A DNA stretch of 64,000 nucleotides from JASHPR01 sp963739645 (GCA_963739645.1 CAVUBM010000074.1:1-64000), one strand, 5' to 3'. Shown: positions 16,809 through 25,423, counted from the first letter of the stretch. The notes: a model not told the origin generated them from the letters alone. Program-made: numbers and translations.

Positions 16809-18090
16809 GTGACCGGCGCCATCCCGAACATCCCGCTGCGGAACTGGCGGACGCAGCGGCACCTGTCACGGGCCGAGATGGCCGACCGGATCAACGCCTC
16901 ACCCGCCGGGATAGCCGACCGGCTGGCCTGCGACGAAGAACGCATCCGCCGCTGGGAAAGCGGCGAAGTCCGCTGGCCATCGCCGCCGTACCGGCGCGCG
17001 CTGAAGGAGCTGACCGGCCTGGAGCCAGCCCAGCTCGGATTCATCCCCAGCGGCCGGACGGCCCAGCCACCGGCCCGCATCGAGGCCGCCGACGCGTTCC
17101 GCAGCGAAGCAGAGCTTGCCGGCACCTTGGACCTGGCCCGCATGGTCACCAGCTCCGACCTTGGCCAGGGAACACTCGACGCGCTCCAGGAAGCCGCCGA
17201 ACTGCTGTGCCGCGCCTATCCCAGCGCCTCGGCCGGGGAACTGCGGGCCCGCACCAAGCAGCGGCTCCACTACATCTCCCGGCTGCTGCACGGGCGGCTC
17301 ACCCTGGCCCAGCACCGGGAGCTGCTGGTCACCATCGGGTGGCTCGCGCTGCTGCTCGGCTGCGTCCACTACGACCTCGGCGAACGCGAGCAAGCCGAGG
17401 CCGCCCGGCAAGCCGCCTACCAGGCGGGCCTGCGAGCCGGGCACGGCGAGATCATCGCCTGGTCCTACGAGATGGCCGCCTGGTTCGCCCTGACCGAAAG
17501 GCCGCTACCACGACGTGGCCGACTACGCCCGGGCCGGACAGCAGCACGCAGGCCTGACCAACGCCATGATCCAGCTCGTCCTGCAGCAAGCCCGCGGCCA
17601 GGCCCGGCTCAGCCAGCGCCGCGAGGTGCACGCCAGCCTGGACCACGGCGCCAGGCTGCTGGAGCAGCTGCCCAAGCCCGAGCACCCCGAGAACCACTTC
17701 GTCTTCGACCACACCAAGTGGATTTTCTACGCCGCCACCTGCTACACCTGGCTCGGCGATGACGAGCCCGCCGAAGAGCACGCCCGCGAGCTGATCGGCT
17801 ACCACGCCCGCCCCGACAGGTCTTCCAATGCCCCGATGCGCACCGCCATGTCCCACATCGACCTCGGCCTCATCCGCGCCCGGCACGGCGACCTGGACGA
17901 AGCCGTCCACCACGGACTGACCGCCTTCAGCTACGACCGGAAGACCGAAGCCTCACTGCTCTCCCACGCCACCGACCTGGACCAGCTGCTCAGCGACCGC
18001 TACCCCGACGAGCACCTCACCGACGAGTTCCACCAGCGCTACCAGGACGCCCGGACAGCCCTGCGCCACAAGGCCCACGCGGACAGCTAG
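16809..18090 (+). pseudogene. XRE-type regulator with TPR-like domain, frameshifted
   Basis: The first frame gives an N-terminal helix-turn-helix (RAEMADRINASPAGIADRLA, then CDEERIRRWESGEVRWP) and helical repeats to about residue 230 (SYEMAAWFALTE). The second frame continues YHDVADYARAGQQHAGLTNA through LGLIRARHGDLDEAVHHGL to the stop at 18090. The two join if one A is removed from the AAA at 17497-17499. The restored protein (about 426 residues) is the HTH plus TPR-like type common beside actinomycete integrative elements and secondary-metabolite loci. Either a real mutation or a homopolymer error. Confidence 0.7.
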
Positions 18091-18139
18091 CCGCAGACGA
18101 CGGCACTGCGATCCGTCAGCCGTCAGCCGCCCCTGCGAT

Positions 18140-18250
18140 GCGTTGCCGAATTTAGCCGTATTTGAATCAAGGCGGCTCCGCTGCGCTCCGCCGCGGCCCG
18201 GCGCCGCGCCGGGCTCTGCCTTGGGAGGCCCGCCCGGCGCACGCCGGGCC
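18140..18250. repeat. Dispersed GC-rich hairpin repeat R1, copy B
   Basis: It starts GCGTTGCCGAATTTAGCCGT like copy A and ends with CTTGGGAGGCCCGCCCGGCG. It follows the XRE-TPR gene by 50 bp and contains several nested inverted repeats. Confidence 0.65.
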
Positions 18251-18292
18251 AGCACGCGCAGACACCGCCGGTCAATCAGCCAACAGCTACCA

Positions 18293-18371
18293 GCAGCGAC
18301 CGGTGACAGCGCATAACGCTCGCACGATCCGCGCCAACTTGGGATATGTCCGGCCTGAAAAGCAGACGGTC
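18293..18371. repeat. Dispersed repeat R2, copy 2 (partial)
   Basis: It shares GACAGCGCATAACGCTCG to CAGACGGTC with the copies at 12152 and 21183 but lacks their first 40 bases. Confidence 0.65.
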
Positions 18372-19125
18372 GCGCGACGGGCCGAAGCCGGGCAACCTGA
18401 CTTGACGCACATAGTCCAGGTCGCCGAGAGATCTGACACCGGAAGTGGTCAGGTCCGGGGATGGCCCCTGAATTGTGACGTGCTTCCCCTCAATATCAAG
18501 GGCGCTTCGCGTTTCCTCCGGAAATGGCCTTTGGCCACCCTTGACATTGAGCCTCCGGAAGCACTCTGGCCAGAAACCAAGGGCCAGGCAGCGAGCCTGG
18601 CCAGGGTACGGGGCCATCCCCTGCACAGCGCGGCCGGTCACCAGGCAGATCCCGGCAGCGGTTGGGCACAGGTGGAAGTGTGAGTGTCCTCCCCCGAACC
18701 CGTCCGTAGGAGTGTTCACGCCAGCTGGAACCTGTCAAGGGCGCCTGCGGCGTCACACGTGATCGGCTGCGCCGCCCCCTGACAGAACCCGGCTGCCGTC
18801 AGGTTCGGTAGCTATCGGGTTCGGGGGAGGGACCTGGGACAGGACCGGGCGCGGCCAAGTTGCCGCAAACAGGCCGGGAGATGGCAACGAGGACCAGGGG
18901 CGTCACGCTGTCATCAGCGGGGAGCCACGCTGAGCCACGGAAGCCCCCGCGAGGATCCGGGCGCGCCCGGCCGTGGCGTAGGCCAGGCAGATCACAGGAC
19001 CTCCACCAGCACTCTTCTGAGCAGCAGGCCGTGACAGGCGGCGCCCGGCTCCTACACGATGAGGCTTACCTGACGTCAGATGTCACCCTGTGCAGCCTCA
19101 CAACTGGCCGCTAGGAGAGGAATAC
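18372..19125. other. Non-coding or decayed region with repeat module R4
   Basis: No gene is supported. The segment 18540-18625 resembles 12023-12111, but its order relative to R2 is reversed between the two places, pointing to past recombination. Short inverted repeats such as CCTGACGTCAG lie near 19070. Confidence 0.4.
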
Positions 19126-19143
19126 ATGAGCGGATTCAGGTAA
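19126..19143 (+). other. Five-codon upstream frame (MSGFR) before the secreted-protein gene
   Basis: ATG AGC GGA TTC AGG TAA is preceded by its own AGGAGAGG site and ends ten bases before the main ATG at 19154. It could be a leader peptide or simply an abandoned start. Confidence 0.35.
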
Positions 19144-19153
19144 TAGGGGAAGC

Positions 19154-19696
19154 ATGAAACGACTGGTGAAAGGGGCGCTGCTGGCCGCTGGGACCGCGCT
19201 GGCTATCTCCGCTGCGCCCGCCATGCCCGCGGCCGCGGCGACGAGCGGGACCGAGACGCTCAGCGGCACCATCGTGTTCGTGGCCGGCCCGGGTACGAAC
19301 AGCCGGACAGTCGTCAGCAGCGTGGTGCGCGCCACGGGGGTGTTCCGCGGCGTCGGCCGGGTCGTCGAGATCGTGCCCCCCGATCCTGCTACTGGTGTTA
19401 GCCAGGACGATCTGGTCTTCCGCGGCGGCACCATGCACGTGGTCAGCAGGGCCGGGACCTTGTTGTCATTCTCGGTCAACCCGCATAGCTGCCTGTTCAC
19501 CGGGACGCAGCAGTTTGCCTGGGATGTGACCGGTGGCACCGGGCAGTTCGACGACGCGACCGGCAGCTTCACCGGGACGGTCAGTGCCGTAGCGCTTTTG
19601 GCCCGCAACCCCGACGGCAGCTGCTCGTTGACGCCATTGCCATTCCCGCGCCACGAGGTGGACAAGTTCGCGGAGAGCGGGACGCTGTCGTTCTGA
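19154..19696 (+). CDS. Secreted protein, allene-oxide-cyclase/dirigent-like barrel (tentative)
   Basis: A 180-residue product with a clear signal peptide (KRLVKGALLAAGTALAISA, cleavage around AMPAAAAT). The mature part is beta-rich with alternating Gly/Thr strands: TETLSGTIVFVAGPGTNSRT, TGVFRGVGRVVEIV, FRGGTMHVVSRAGTLLSFSV and TGGTGQFDDATGSFTGTVSA. The SGTI and TGGTGxFxxAxGxFTGTV pattern resembles the allene oxide cyclase barrel / dirigent-like superfamily seen in secreted actinobacterial proteins. Two Cys could form a disulfide. Function unknown. Ribosome-binding site AGGGGA just upstream. Confidence 0.7.
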   Translation: MKRLVKGALLAAGTALAISAAPAMPAAAATSGTETLSGTIVFVAGPGTNSRTVVSSVVRATGVFRGVGRVVEIVPPDPATGVSQDDLVFRGGTMHVVSRAGTLLSFSVNPHSCLFTGTQQFAWDVTGGTGQFDDATGSFTGTVSAVALLARNPDGSCSLTPLPFPRHEVDKFAESGTLSF

Positions 19697-19861
19697 AACG
19701 AGTGTCGCTGCCCGAAAGTAGAGATCGCCAGCGAGCCGGTTGGGCCTAATTCTCCACGGGACGTTCGCCTCTGGCCAATGGTGCCGCGGTCCGGGTTGGA
19801 GTGAGGGCTCGGCCAGAGGCACACAGGATGGCGACAGGCCCACCCCTTGGAAGGGAAAAAG

Positions 19862-20299
19862 ATGCCGAAAGTATCGAAGGCAAGCGCTTCATCTCACCAA
19901 CCGATACCGGGGGTGCTTGATGCTTATTCTCACGAGATCGACGGCTGGACCATCAGCATGGAAACCCACTCGGTCGACCTAGACGCCGCTTTTCTCTTTA
20001 AGGGCGCACCGAACGATCAATGCCAGGCGCCCCACATGGGCTACGTGCTAAAAGGCAAGTACGGCATGCGGATAGCCGACGGGGTGGAGGAGGTATTCGA
20101 GGCCGGTGACGCGTTCTTCATCGGTCCCGGGCACACGCCGATCATCTTCGCGGGGTGCGAGGTTGTATATTTCACCCGAACCGAGGAGGGGAACCGCGAA
20201 CTCGCCGTCGTCGTGCCGAACCTCATGAAGTACATGCAAGAGCAAGGGATGGAAGTGCCGGGCGCGCCCCAGCCATCACCACAGTTGGACGAGGACTAG
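19862..20299 (+). CDS. Cupin-domain protein
   Basis: About 145 residues. The cupin fold is indicated by QAPHMGYVLKGKYGMRIADG, EVFEAGDAFFIGPGHTPIIF and a final strand EVVYFTRTEEG, followed by a helical tail (ELAVVVPNLMKYMQEQG). ATG 19862 follows GGAAGGG. It lacks a full HxH-E-H metal set, so it may bind a small ligand without redox chemistry. It resembles the cupin at 14648, and both sit in the element-rich region, suggesting one family duplicated by element traffic. Confidence 0.75.
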   Translation: MPKVSKASASSHQPIPGVLDAYSHEIDGWTISMETHSVDLDAAFLFKGAPNDQCQAPHMGYVLKGKYGMRIADGVEEVFEAGDAFFIGPGHTPIIFAGCEVVYFTRTEEGNRELAVVVPNLMKYMQEQGMEVPGAPQPSPQLDED

Positions 20300-20770
20300 G
20301 CATTACACGGGCTCGGTTAGAGGTCGCGGAGCTTCACCCATCCGACCAGTTGTTCTTGGGAACGTCCAATCTGTGAGCAGACGTCGTATCACGCTTCCGG
20401 TCCTTGGTCGCCGGCGTCTCCCTGCGGTCCGGGGTCGGCTTGCCACCGAGCGACTAGAGGTAGGCATCCCTCACAACGTTCTCACGGACTGGTCGGACGG
20501 CACCGAATCACGGCGCCGCTACCGGACATCTGGTTCCTCGTGACCTGCGATTTTTGGATTCCAGGGCACTGGCCGGACACGCTGCATTGGTCTACGGATC
20601 AGAAGGTCGCGTGCCCTTTGCGTGCCCGATGAGGCAGACAGCCACGGGTACTGGCAGTCACTCGCGGATACCTCCGCATGCCCGCTGACCTGCGTACGGA
20701 CAGGTCCGAGCGTAGTCGCCTACGTCCTCCTAAGCAGTAAGTCAGGATGAGTAATGGCGTGGCGCTACCG
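20300..20770. other. Intergenic region containing repeat R3 and a tRNA-like scrap
   Basis: No gene is supported. It contains R3 (20541-20610) and CTCCTAAGCAGTAAGTCAGGA (20727-20747), which recurs with one change at 24702-24722. Confidence 0.4.
20541..20610. repeat. Dispersed repeat R3, copy 1
   Basis: About 70 bp sharing GACCTGCG, GGATTCC, GCACTGGCCGGAC, CGCTGCATTG and ACGGATCA with 27824-27892. Origin unknown. Confidence 0.55.
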
Positions 20771-21112
20771 CTACTGACGCGCCCACCAATCACGGACCGC
20801 GGCCTCGGTTTGAGCGGCGCCCGACTGAAACTGGTCATCCATGCCAGTGGCCTCGCCGATCAGCTCACGTGCCGCATTCAGCGCCGACTCTGGATGGTGG
20901 CCCGGAAGGGTGCCAGGCAGCATGACGATGACCCAAGTACGATCCTCACGATCCTCGGCCTCTGCGCGAAGGTCTTGCTTCCGCTTCGATACCAGGCTGT
21001 GGAAGATCTGCAGCCAGTGTTCGCTTGCGTGCCCGGCGAGCGGAATCTCAGCGTTCACCGCCCCCTGGCCTGCGATGACCTTGATATCTGCAGTGCGGTC
21101 GATGTCTGGCAT
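20771..21112 (-). CDS. Small conserved hypothetical protein
   Basis: A 113-residue acidic protein starting MPDIDRTADIKVIAGQGAVN at ATG 21112, with GGAGGCGGGC upstream. Central sequence: AEIPLAGHASEHWLQIFHSL and VSKRKQDLRAEAEDREDRTW, then VIVMLPG. The alpha/beta pattern with a long charged helix suggests a soluble single-domain protein. No membrane segment or known motif. I recall no function. The open frame upstream of the ATG is repeat R2 and should not be counted as coding. Confidence 0.6.
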   Translation of the reverse strand: MPDIDRTADIKVIAGQGAVNAEIPLAGHASEHWLQIFHSLVSKRKQDLRAEAEDREDRTWVIVMLPGTLPGHHPESALNAARELIGEATGMDDQFQSGAAQTEAAVRDWWARQ

Positions 21113-21182
21113 CGTTGCCCGCCTCCCTCGCGGCGGCCCAGGTGGTTGTCTTACGAGAGTACGGCGCATATCGGAGCGCGGC

Positions 21183-21304
21183 TGACAGCAACGGTGACAG
21201 CAACAACAGCGGCCACCGGCAACCAGCAGCAACCGGCGACAGCGCATAACGCTCGCACGATCCGCGCCAACTGGGGATATGTCCGGCCTGAAAAGCGGAA
21301 GGTC
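21183..21304. repeat. Dispersed repeat R2, copy 3
   Basis: Matches the full length of copy 1 at 12152 with few differences. It ends 108 bp before tRNA-Gly copy A, and the spacer contains the short direct repeat GTGCAATTA twice. Confidence 0.7.
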
Positions 21305-21411
21305 GCCGTGCAATTAGCGTGCAATTAACCAGGGTCATGAGGGGGCACTCACGGCTAATGACGGTCCCCGAAGTTGGCTGCTCAGCAGGCCTTATCGGCC
21401 GATCTGTCCGA

Positions 21412-21455
21412 TTCCCAAGCTGATAGTGCGAGTTCGATTCTCGTCACCCGCTCCA
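21412..21455 (+). repeat. tRNA-Gly(CCC) 3' half, attachment-site copy A
   Basis: TTCCCAA (anticodon loop with CCC), stem GCTGA, T arm GCGAG-TTCGATT-CTCGT and acceptor CACCCGCTCCA match the 3' half of tRNA-Gly. No 5' half is present. Similar copies lie at 24866 and 25424. An integrase fragment lies 79 bp to the right. Confidence 0.82.
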
Positions 21456-21533
21456 CTACTAAGTCCCAGCTCAGCGGCACGCAGCGATACACGCTGGTTG
21501 TTATGGTCGGCCATTCGCTAGCCCCTCGTACCA

Positions 21534-21818
21534 TTAGCTGGCCGGGACCAGGGCGCCTGAGCTGCCATCGTCGTCCTCGTCATCCCGCGACCCCGAGCGC
21601 AGTTGACGGTCGATGGCCTCGGCTATGGCGTGGTCCGCGCCGTGCGATTCGTGTTGGTAGATCAGGGCCGCCCGCTCGCTGTCGTGGCCCATGCGGGCCA
21701 TCAGGTCGCGCAGCCTGGCGCCGCTGGCAGCCGCGAACGTGTTGCCCGTGTGCCGAAGATCATGGAAGTGAAGGCCCGGCTCACCAATCGCGCTGGCAGC
21801 ACGTGGCCAGCCCGACAT
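21534..21818 (-). pseudogene. C-terminal fragment of a tyrosine integrase
   Basis: The remaining 95 residues hold FHDLRHTGNTFAAASGARLR, DLMARMGHDSERAALIYQHE (box and catalytic Tyr) and an acidic tail. The first catalytic Arg and the N-terminal domains are missing. Left-hand continuation stops near 21818 where unrelated coding sequence on the other strand begins. Position next to tRNA-Gly copy A fits the integrase of the element that used this site. Confidence 0.75.
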
Positions 21819-21975
21819 CCTGTTGAAGTTGCCCCGCCTGATCGGCTACGCCAACAAGCCCGGCAAAGCCCAGGCTCTCGCCGAAGTCCAGGCCGCCGCG
21901 ATCACCGACGATCTCAGCAAATTCACGCACGCGCTCCGAGACGACCCGTCGGCTACCGGCCGCACTGCCGAATAG
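21811..21975 (+). pseudogene. C-terminal fragment of an unknown protein
   Basis: An open frame ending PRLIGYANKPGKAQALAEVQ, AAAITDDLSKFTHALRDDPS, ATGRTAE and stop looks like a genuine protein C-terminus (helical, Ala-rich) but has no start. It abuts the truncated integrase, so both were cut at one junction. Confidence 0.4.
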
Positions 21976-22080
21976 CGCCTTCCTATGATCAAGGCGGCGG
22001 CGCTAGCGCCGCCGCGCCCGGTTCCGCTCGCGTCGGGCTCTGGCCTTGGGAGGCCCGCCCGCCGCAGCGGCCCGGGCAGG
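21966..22080. repeat. Dispersed GC-rich hairpin repeat R1, copy C
   Basis: Contains GATCAAGGCGGCGGCGC, GTCGGGCTCTGGCC and TTGGGAGGCCCGCCC. It begins at the stop codon of the unknown C-terminal fragment. Confidence 0.6.
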
Positions 22081-22150
22081 CTGACACCGATTCGCAGATC
22101 CAAACGGCTCATCGCGGTGGTGATCGGGAGGGAGGTGCAGACGTCGACGT

Positions 22151-22825
22151 TCATCCTGCCGGGTTGAACAGCTTCCAGTGCCCCTCAGAGATGACCTCAA
22201 CGCTGCCGCCGGTCACCTTGATGGCGGTTTGATCGTCGATGGCGTACGCCGGGCCCTTTATCCCGGCGGCCCACCGTTCCGCCTCGGCCATGGTCTTGTC
22301 CGGGCTGTCCGGGCTGTCGAGGTGCGGGAAGATGGAGAAATCGACAACTCCCAGCATGCTGTCGCCACCGGTGGGCGGCTTCCAGTCGACGAACTCCTTC
22401 CCGATGCGGGGGGTCAGCACCATGCTCCCGGCACTGAGCCCGATGTAGACCGTGTCGCGCAGCGACGGGAGGAGGCCGGCCAGTCCGGACTCACGCATCC
22501 AGTGGCACAAATACAGCGTGTCGCCGCCGTTCACCAGCAGAACGTCCGCCTCCCGGACCCAGGAGACCCAGCGGTCCTTGTCGATGCTGGGAAGGGAGGT
22601 CAGCTCCAGAGCGCCTACCGACTTCCACCCCAACTCGGTCATGGGATTAGAGGACCGCCCGCTGATGAAACGCCATGGCAGGACCGGATCCCCGTAAGGC
22701 CCCCCGTATCCTGCGGTGGGGATGCATAGGGCGCTGGCCTCGGCGATCGGTTTGCCCAGGAGATCGACCAGCGCCTCGAGGATGCTTGCGTTCCTGACAC
22801 CGGAATCGGTAAGGAGAAGCTTCAT
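22151..22825 (-). CDS. S51 / class I glutamine-amidotransferase-like peptidase
   Basis: A 224-residue cytosolic protein with the dipeptidase-E (peptidase S51) layout. It starts MKLLLTDSGVRNASILEALV, has EADVLLVNGGDTLYLCHWM, and the nucleophile elbow IGLSAGSMVLTP with a Ser in place of the Cys of glutamine amidotransferases. AYAIDDQTAIKV near the end is typical of the family. Likely hydrolyses Asp-containing dipeptides or modified peptides such as cyanophycin products, but substrate cannot be told. ATG 22825 is chosen because it starts the conserved first strand. It lies alone inside the tRNA-Gly array. Confidence 0.75.
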   Translation of the reverse strand: MKLLLTDSGVRNASILEALVDLLGKPIAEASALCIPTAGYGGPYGDPVLPWRFISGRSSNPMTELGWKSVGALELTSLPSIDKDRWVSWVREADVLLVNGGDTLYLCHWMRESGLAGLLPSLRDTVYIGLSAGSMVLTPRIGKEFVDWKPPTGGDSMLGVVDFSIFPHLDSPDSPDKTMAEAERWAAGIKGPAYAIDDQTAIKVTGGSVEVISEGHWKLFNPAG

Positions 22826-23225
22826 CGCGACACCGTAGCCCGGCAACCACGTCCCTGTCTTCGTACAGCGGCAGGCGATCCGGTGACAAGGCCAGGTTGA
22901 CACCGGATCGGTGATCCAGCAGGGCCGGGGAGTGGTGAGGGACGGCTGGCGCGTTCGTTAAGTCGTGCCAGGACCCCGGGGGATTCACCCGGGCAGTGAT
23001 CGTATTCCGCCGTCCGTTGCGGTCAAGCAGCGGCTAACCGCATGATCCTTTGGCCCGCCCCCTCCACACGAGCACACCCCGCTCGCGCGGAGACCTCTGC
23101 CAGTCCAAAGCATCAAGCAGCCGCAACTTGACCTCCACTCCCGGCTCCACAACCCCCGCCGGGCCGGGACGGGCCTTGAACACGGGTTCGTAATCTCGTT
23201 GAGCGCTTTATGACCCTCTGCGAAG
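22826..23225. other. Intergenic region between divergent genes
   Basis: About 400 bases with no supported gene. It should carry the promoters for the S51 peptidase-like gene and the phosphotransferase gene. No clear repeat structure is seen. Confidence 0.35.
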
Positions 23226-23981
23226 ATGTGGCCGGTGGGATGGGAGGCACTTGAGCAGTGGGGTGACGACGTCGTTCGTATCGAACCGCTCACTGGCGGA
23301 GTTGGCGTCAACGGGGTGTGGAGCGTGCGCGTCAACGGGCACCTCGCGGTCAGTCGGCTCGGCCATCGCAGCGACGCTGATCTCGCGTGGGAGACCGACC
23401 TGTTGCGGCACCTGGACCGTGCAGGGATGCCGGTGCCGGTGCCGATCCCGACCACGGACGGCCGGCACTTCGCCGACGGTCTGGTGGTGATGACCCACGT
23501 GGAGGGCGGACCGCCTGAGACCGATGCCGACTGGCGTCGCGTCGCCGACACACTCCGCCAGCTGCATCGGCTCACGCACGGCTGGCCACAGCGCCCGGGC
23601 TGGCGATCGTCGACCGACCTCCTGCATGCCGAGACCGGGACGAGGGTCGACCTCGGTGAGCTGCCGCCTGAGGGTGTGGCTCGATGCCGAGCAGCGTGGA
23701 CGCGACTCACCGGTCGTACGACGTGCGTCGTCCACGGCGACCCCAACCCGGGCAACATCCGCATGACCGCGGATCGCATCGCGATGATCGACTGGGACGA
23801 GTCGCACGTCGACGTCCCCGACCTCGACCTGGCACTGCCGCACAACGCCGCCGGTCTCGACGGCGACGCGTACGACATCGCCGCGCAAGCGCGGGCCGCA
23901 TGGGAAGCCGCCGTCTGCTGGGACCCCAGCGGGACCGACCAGTTCGCAGTCAGGCGGCTCGCCGAAGTTCGAGCGGTCTGA
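23226..23981 (+). CDS. Aminoglycoside-phosphotransferase-family (APH) kinase
   Basis: A 251-residue APH/choline-kinase-like protein. The catalytic loop is VVHGDPNPGNIRMTADRIAM followed by the metal-binding Asp in IDWDESHVDVPDLDLALP. The N-lobe shows VWSVRVNGHLAVSRLGH and the linker VVMTHVEGGPP. Small-molecule kinase; the substrate may be an antibiotic, a sugar or a metabolite, and resistance should not be assumed. GTG/ATG choice is uncertain; 23226 gives a normal-length N-lobe. It ends a few bases before an integrase remnant, so it is probably cargo of the tRNA-Gly element. Confidence 0.75.
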   Translation: MWPVGWEALEQWGDDVVRIEPLTGGVGVNGVWSVRVNGHLAVSRLGHRSDADLAWETDLLRHLDRAGMPVPVPIPTTDGRHFADGLVVMTHVEGGPPETDADWRRVADTLRQLHRLTHGWPQRPGWRSSTDLLHAETGTRVDLGELPPEGVARCRAAWTRLTGRTTCVVHGDPNPGNIRMTADRIAMIDWDESHVDVPDLDLALPHNAAGLDGDAYDIAAQARAAWEAAVCWDPSGTDQFAVRRLAEVRAV

Positions 23982-23984
23982 GCA

Positions 23985-24082
23985 GCAGCGAATCGACAGA
24001 GCGCCGCCTGGACGTGGGCATCGATCGCACTCGTGATCACCTGGTCTGCGCCACGTGCCTCATGCTGGTAGATCATCGCCGC
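23985..24082 (-). pseudogene. Terminal scrap of a tyrosine integrase
   Basis: About 30 residues: PRAAMIYQHEARGADQVITS, then AIDAHVQAAL. The YQH segment carries the catalytic Tyr and aligns with the fragment at 21534 (AALIYQHESHGADHAIAEAI). Everything upstream has been replaced by repeat R1 copy D. Confidence 0.65.
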
Positions 24083-24155
24083 CCGCGGCGCCGCGGGCCG
24101 GCGCCAGCGCTCGGCCTCTGCCTTTGGGAGGCCCGGCCGGCGCGCGCCGGCCCGA
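24071..24155. repeat. Dispersed GC-rich hairpin repeat R1, copy D
   Basis: GATCATCGCCGCCCGCGGCG, then CTCGGCCTCTGCC and TTTGGGAGGCCCGGCCGGCG. It interrupts the integrase just before its catalytic-tyrosine segment, so R1 behaves as inserted DNA. Confidence 0.6.
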
Positions 24156-24174
24156 CGCCTATGCCTGCCGCAGA

Positions 24175-24396
24175 TCAGCCGGGCTCGTCATCGTGCCACT
24201 GGCCGCCGTGTTCTCGCGCATACCGGCGCTGCTTGCGGGCGGAGTCAGCGTAGTCGGGGTACAGGTCTTCGGCAGTCCGGTCGGTCCTGCGCGTAAGCGT
24301 TCGTGTGCGGAAGCCGACGATCGAGATAAATCCCCAGATCGCTAGGGCCACCGCCATCAGGAAGAGCACGGTTTCCCACCACGGCAATTGAATCAC
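24175..24396 (-). CDS. Small single-pass membrane protein
   Basis: A 73-residue protein with an N-terminal membrane helix (VLFLMAVALAIWGFISIVGF) and a highly charged cytosolic tail (RRTDRTAEDLYPDYADSARK). No family recognised. It shares orientation with no close neighbour, and may be cargo of the tRNA-Gly array. Confidence 0.5.
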   Translation of the reverse strand: MIQLPWWETVLFLMAVALAIWGFISIVGFRTRTLTRRTDRTAEDLYPDYADSARKQRRYAREHGGQWHDDEPG

Positions 24397-24541
24397 CCCG
24401 ATCCGGGCATCTGCGCCGATATAGTGTCGCGCTACCCGGCGCGGACCCTAGTAAACACATGCCGGGCGAGAGTGGGCGGAACCCTCAACGCCCTGAATCT
24501 CGGCTGGGCGGGGGTGGGAAGCCACCCGCATAGGAGCGATC

Positions 24542-24715
24542 ATGAACCGCACGAACCACTGTCCGGCGTGCCAAGGCGGCGGCCTGGTGCCCGCCCTGGG
24601 ATGCACCTGCGACCGGAACGCGCACACCTGCATCACTCACGGACAGGCGTACATGTACCGCGACCTGGGTGCGGGCATGTCACGGCCAGGCACCAGACGA
24701 TCTCCTAAGCAGTAG
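24542..24715 (+). CDS. 57-residue Cys/His-rich protein (zinc-ribbon-like)
   Basis: Starts at ATG 24542, seven bases after TAGGAGC. The sequence opens MNRTNHCPACQGGG and continues LGCTCDRNAHTCITHGQAYM. CxxC, CxC and CxxxH groups look like a small zinc-binding fold. The last codons (SPKQ, stop) lie in the CTCCTAAGCAGTAG sequence shared with 20727, so the native C-terminus may have been replaced. Function unknown. Confidence 0.5.
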   Translation: MNRTNHCPACQGGGLVPALGCTCDRNAHTCITHGQAYMYRDLGAGMSRPGTRRSPKQ

Positions 24716-24865
24716 GTCAGGAAGAACCGGAGCCCGCGGAAGGATAGCCTGCCAAGATCGGCTGGCCATTAGCGGGCCATTAGCCATGGCGATGAGGGGA
24801 ATCACGGTCACCAGGGACCGGTGGGATCGGCAGATCAGCGCCGTGGACTACCATGGCCGTTGCAC

Positions 24866-24908
24866 TTCCCAAGCTGATAGTGCGAGTTCGATTCTCGTCA
24901 CCCGCTCC
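24866..24908 (+). repeat. tRNA-Gly(CCC) 3' half, attachment-site copy B
   Basis: Same as copy A over 43 bases up to CACCCGCTCC, but followed by G instead of the final A of CCA. No tRNA 5' half precedes it. Confidence 0.82.
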
Positions 24909-24954
24909 GAAGCAACCACGACCCGGCTGATCCACAGCGACGGTAAGGTCACCC

Positions 24955-25314
24955 GTGCCACCCAGTGAACTGTGCGAGGTCGTCATCACCGCCCCGGAGC
25001 CGGAATGGCTCAAAGCGTTCAGCCGCAGTCTCGTCGAACAGGGCCTGTGCGCCAGCGCGCACAACTTCGCCCCCATCCAGTCGGTCTATCGCTGGCGCGG
25101 CGAGTTCCTCGAGCGAACCGAAGGACGTGTCTCACTGCACACCACGCGAGCCCGCGTACCGGATATCGTGGCCAGAGCCAAGCACGAGCACCCCTACGAA
25201 GTACCCGGCGTCTCCGCACGGCCCATCATCGACGGGAACCCCGACTACCTCGCCTGGATCGTAAAAGAGACTACGCAGCACGCACCGTTGCCGCCGATGC
25301 CCCGATCCCTGTGA
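24955..25314 (+). CDS. cutA: CutA-family divalent-cation tolerance protein
   Basis: A 119-residue protein with the CutA1 ferredoxin-like fold: VVITAPEPEWLKAFSRSLVE, GLCASAHNFAPIQSVYRWRG, then EGRVSLHTTRARVPDIVAR and HPYEVPGVSARPIIDGNPDY. The VEQGLCASAHN and YRWRGE segments replace the canonical LAACVN and YxWxGxI motifs with recognisable variants. CutA forms trimers and has been linked to copper tolerance and other roles. GTG 24955 is the likely start. The gene lies alone between two tRNA-Gly halves, within about 560 bp. Confidence 0.8.
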   Translation: MPPSELCEVVITAPEPEWLKAFSRSLVEQGLCASAHNFAPIQSVYRWRGEFLERTEGRVSLHTTRARVPDIVARAKHEHPYEVPGVSARPIIDGNPDYLAWIVKETTQHAPLPPMPRSL

Positions 25315-25423
25315 CAACTTTCTCCACGGCGGTCGGACGACGAGGGTGTCTGGCGGACACTCAGGGAGAGAGGGAGATGCCGCCGACCTGCGACGATGCT
25401 GGTCACAGCGCTAACCGCGCTCA

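Noticed and set aside
23226..23981. Antibiotic-resistance call for the APH-family kinase
   Set aside because: The fold is clear but the family is broad; nothing in the sequence shows an aminoglycoside or macrolide substrate.
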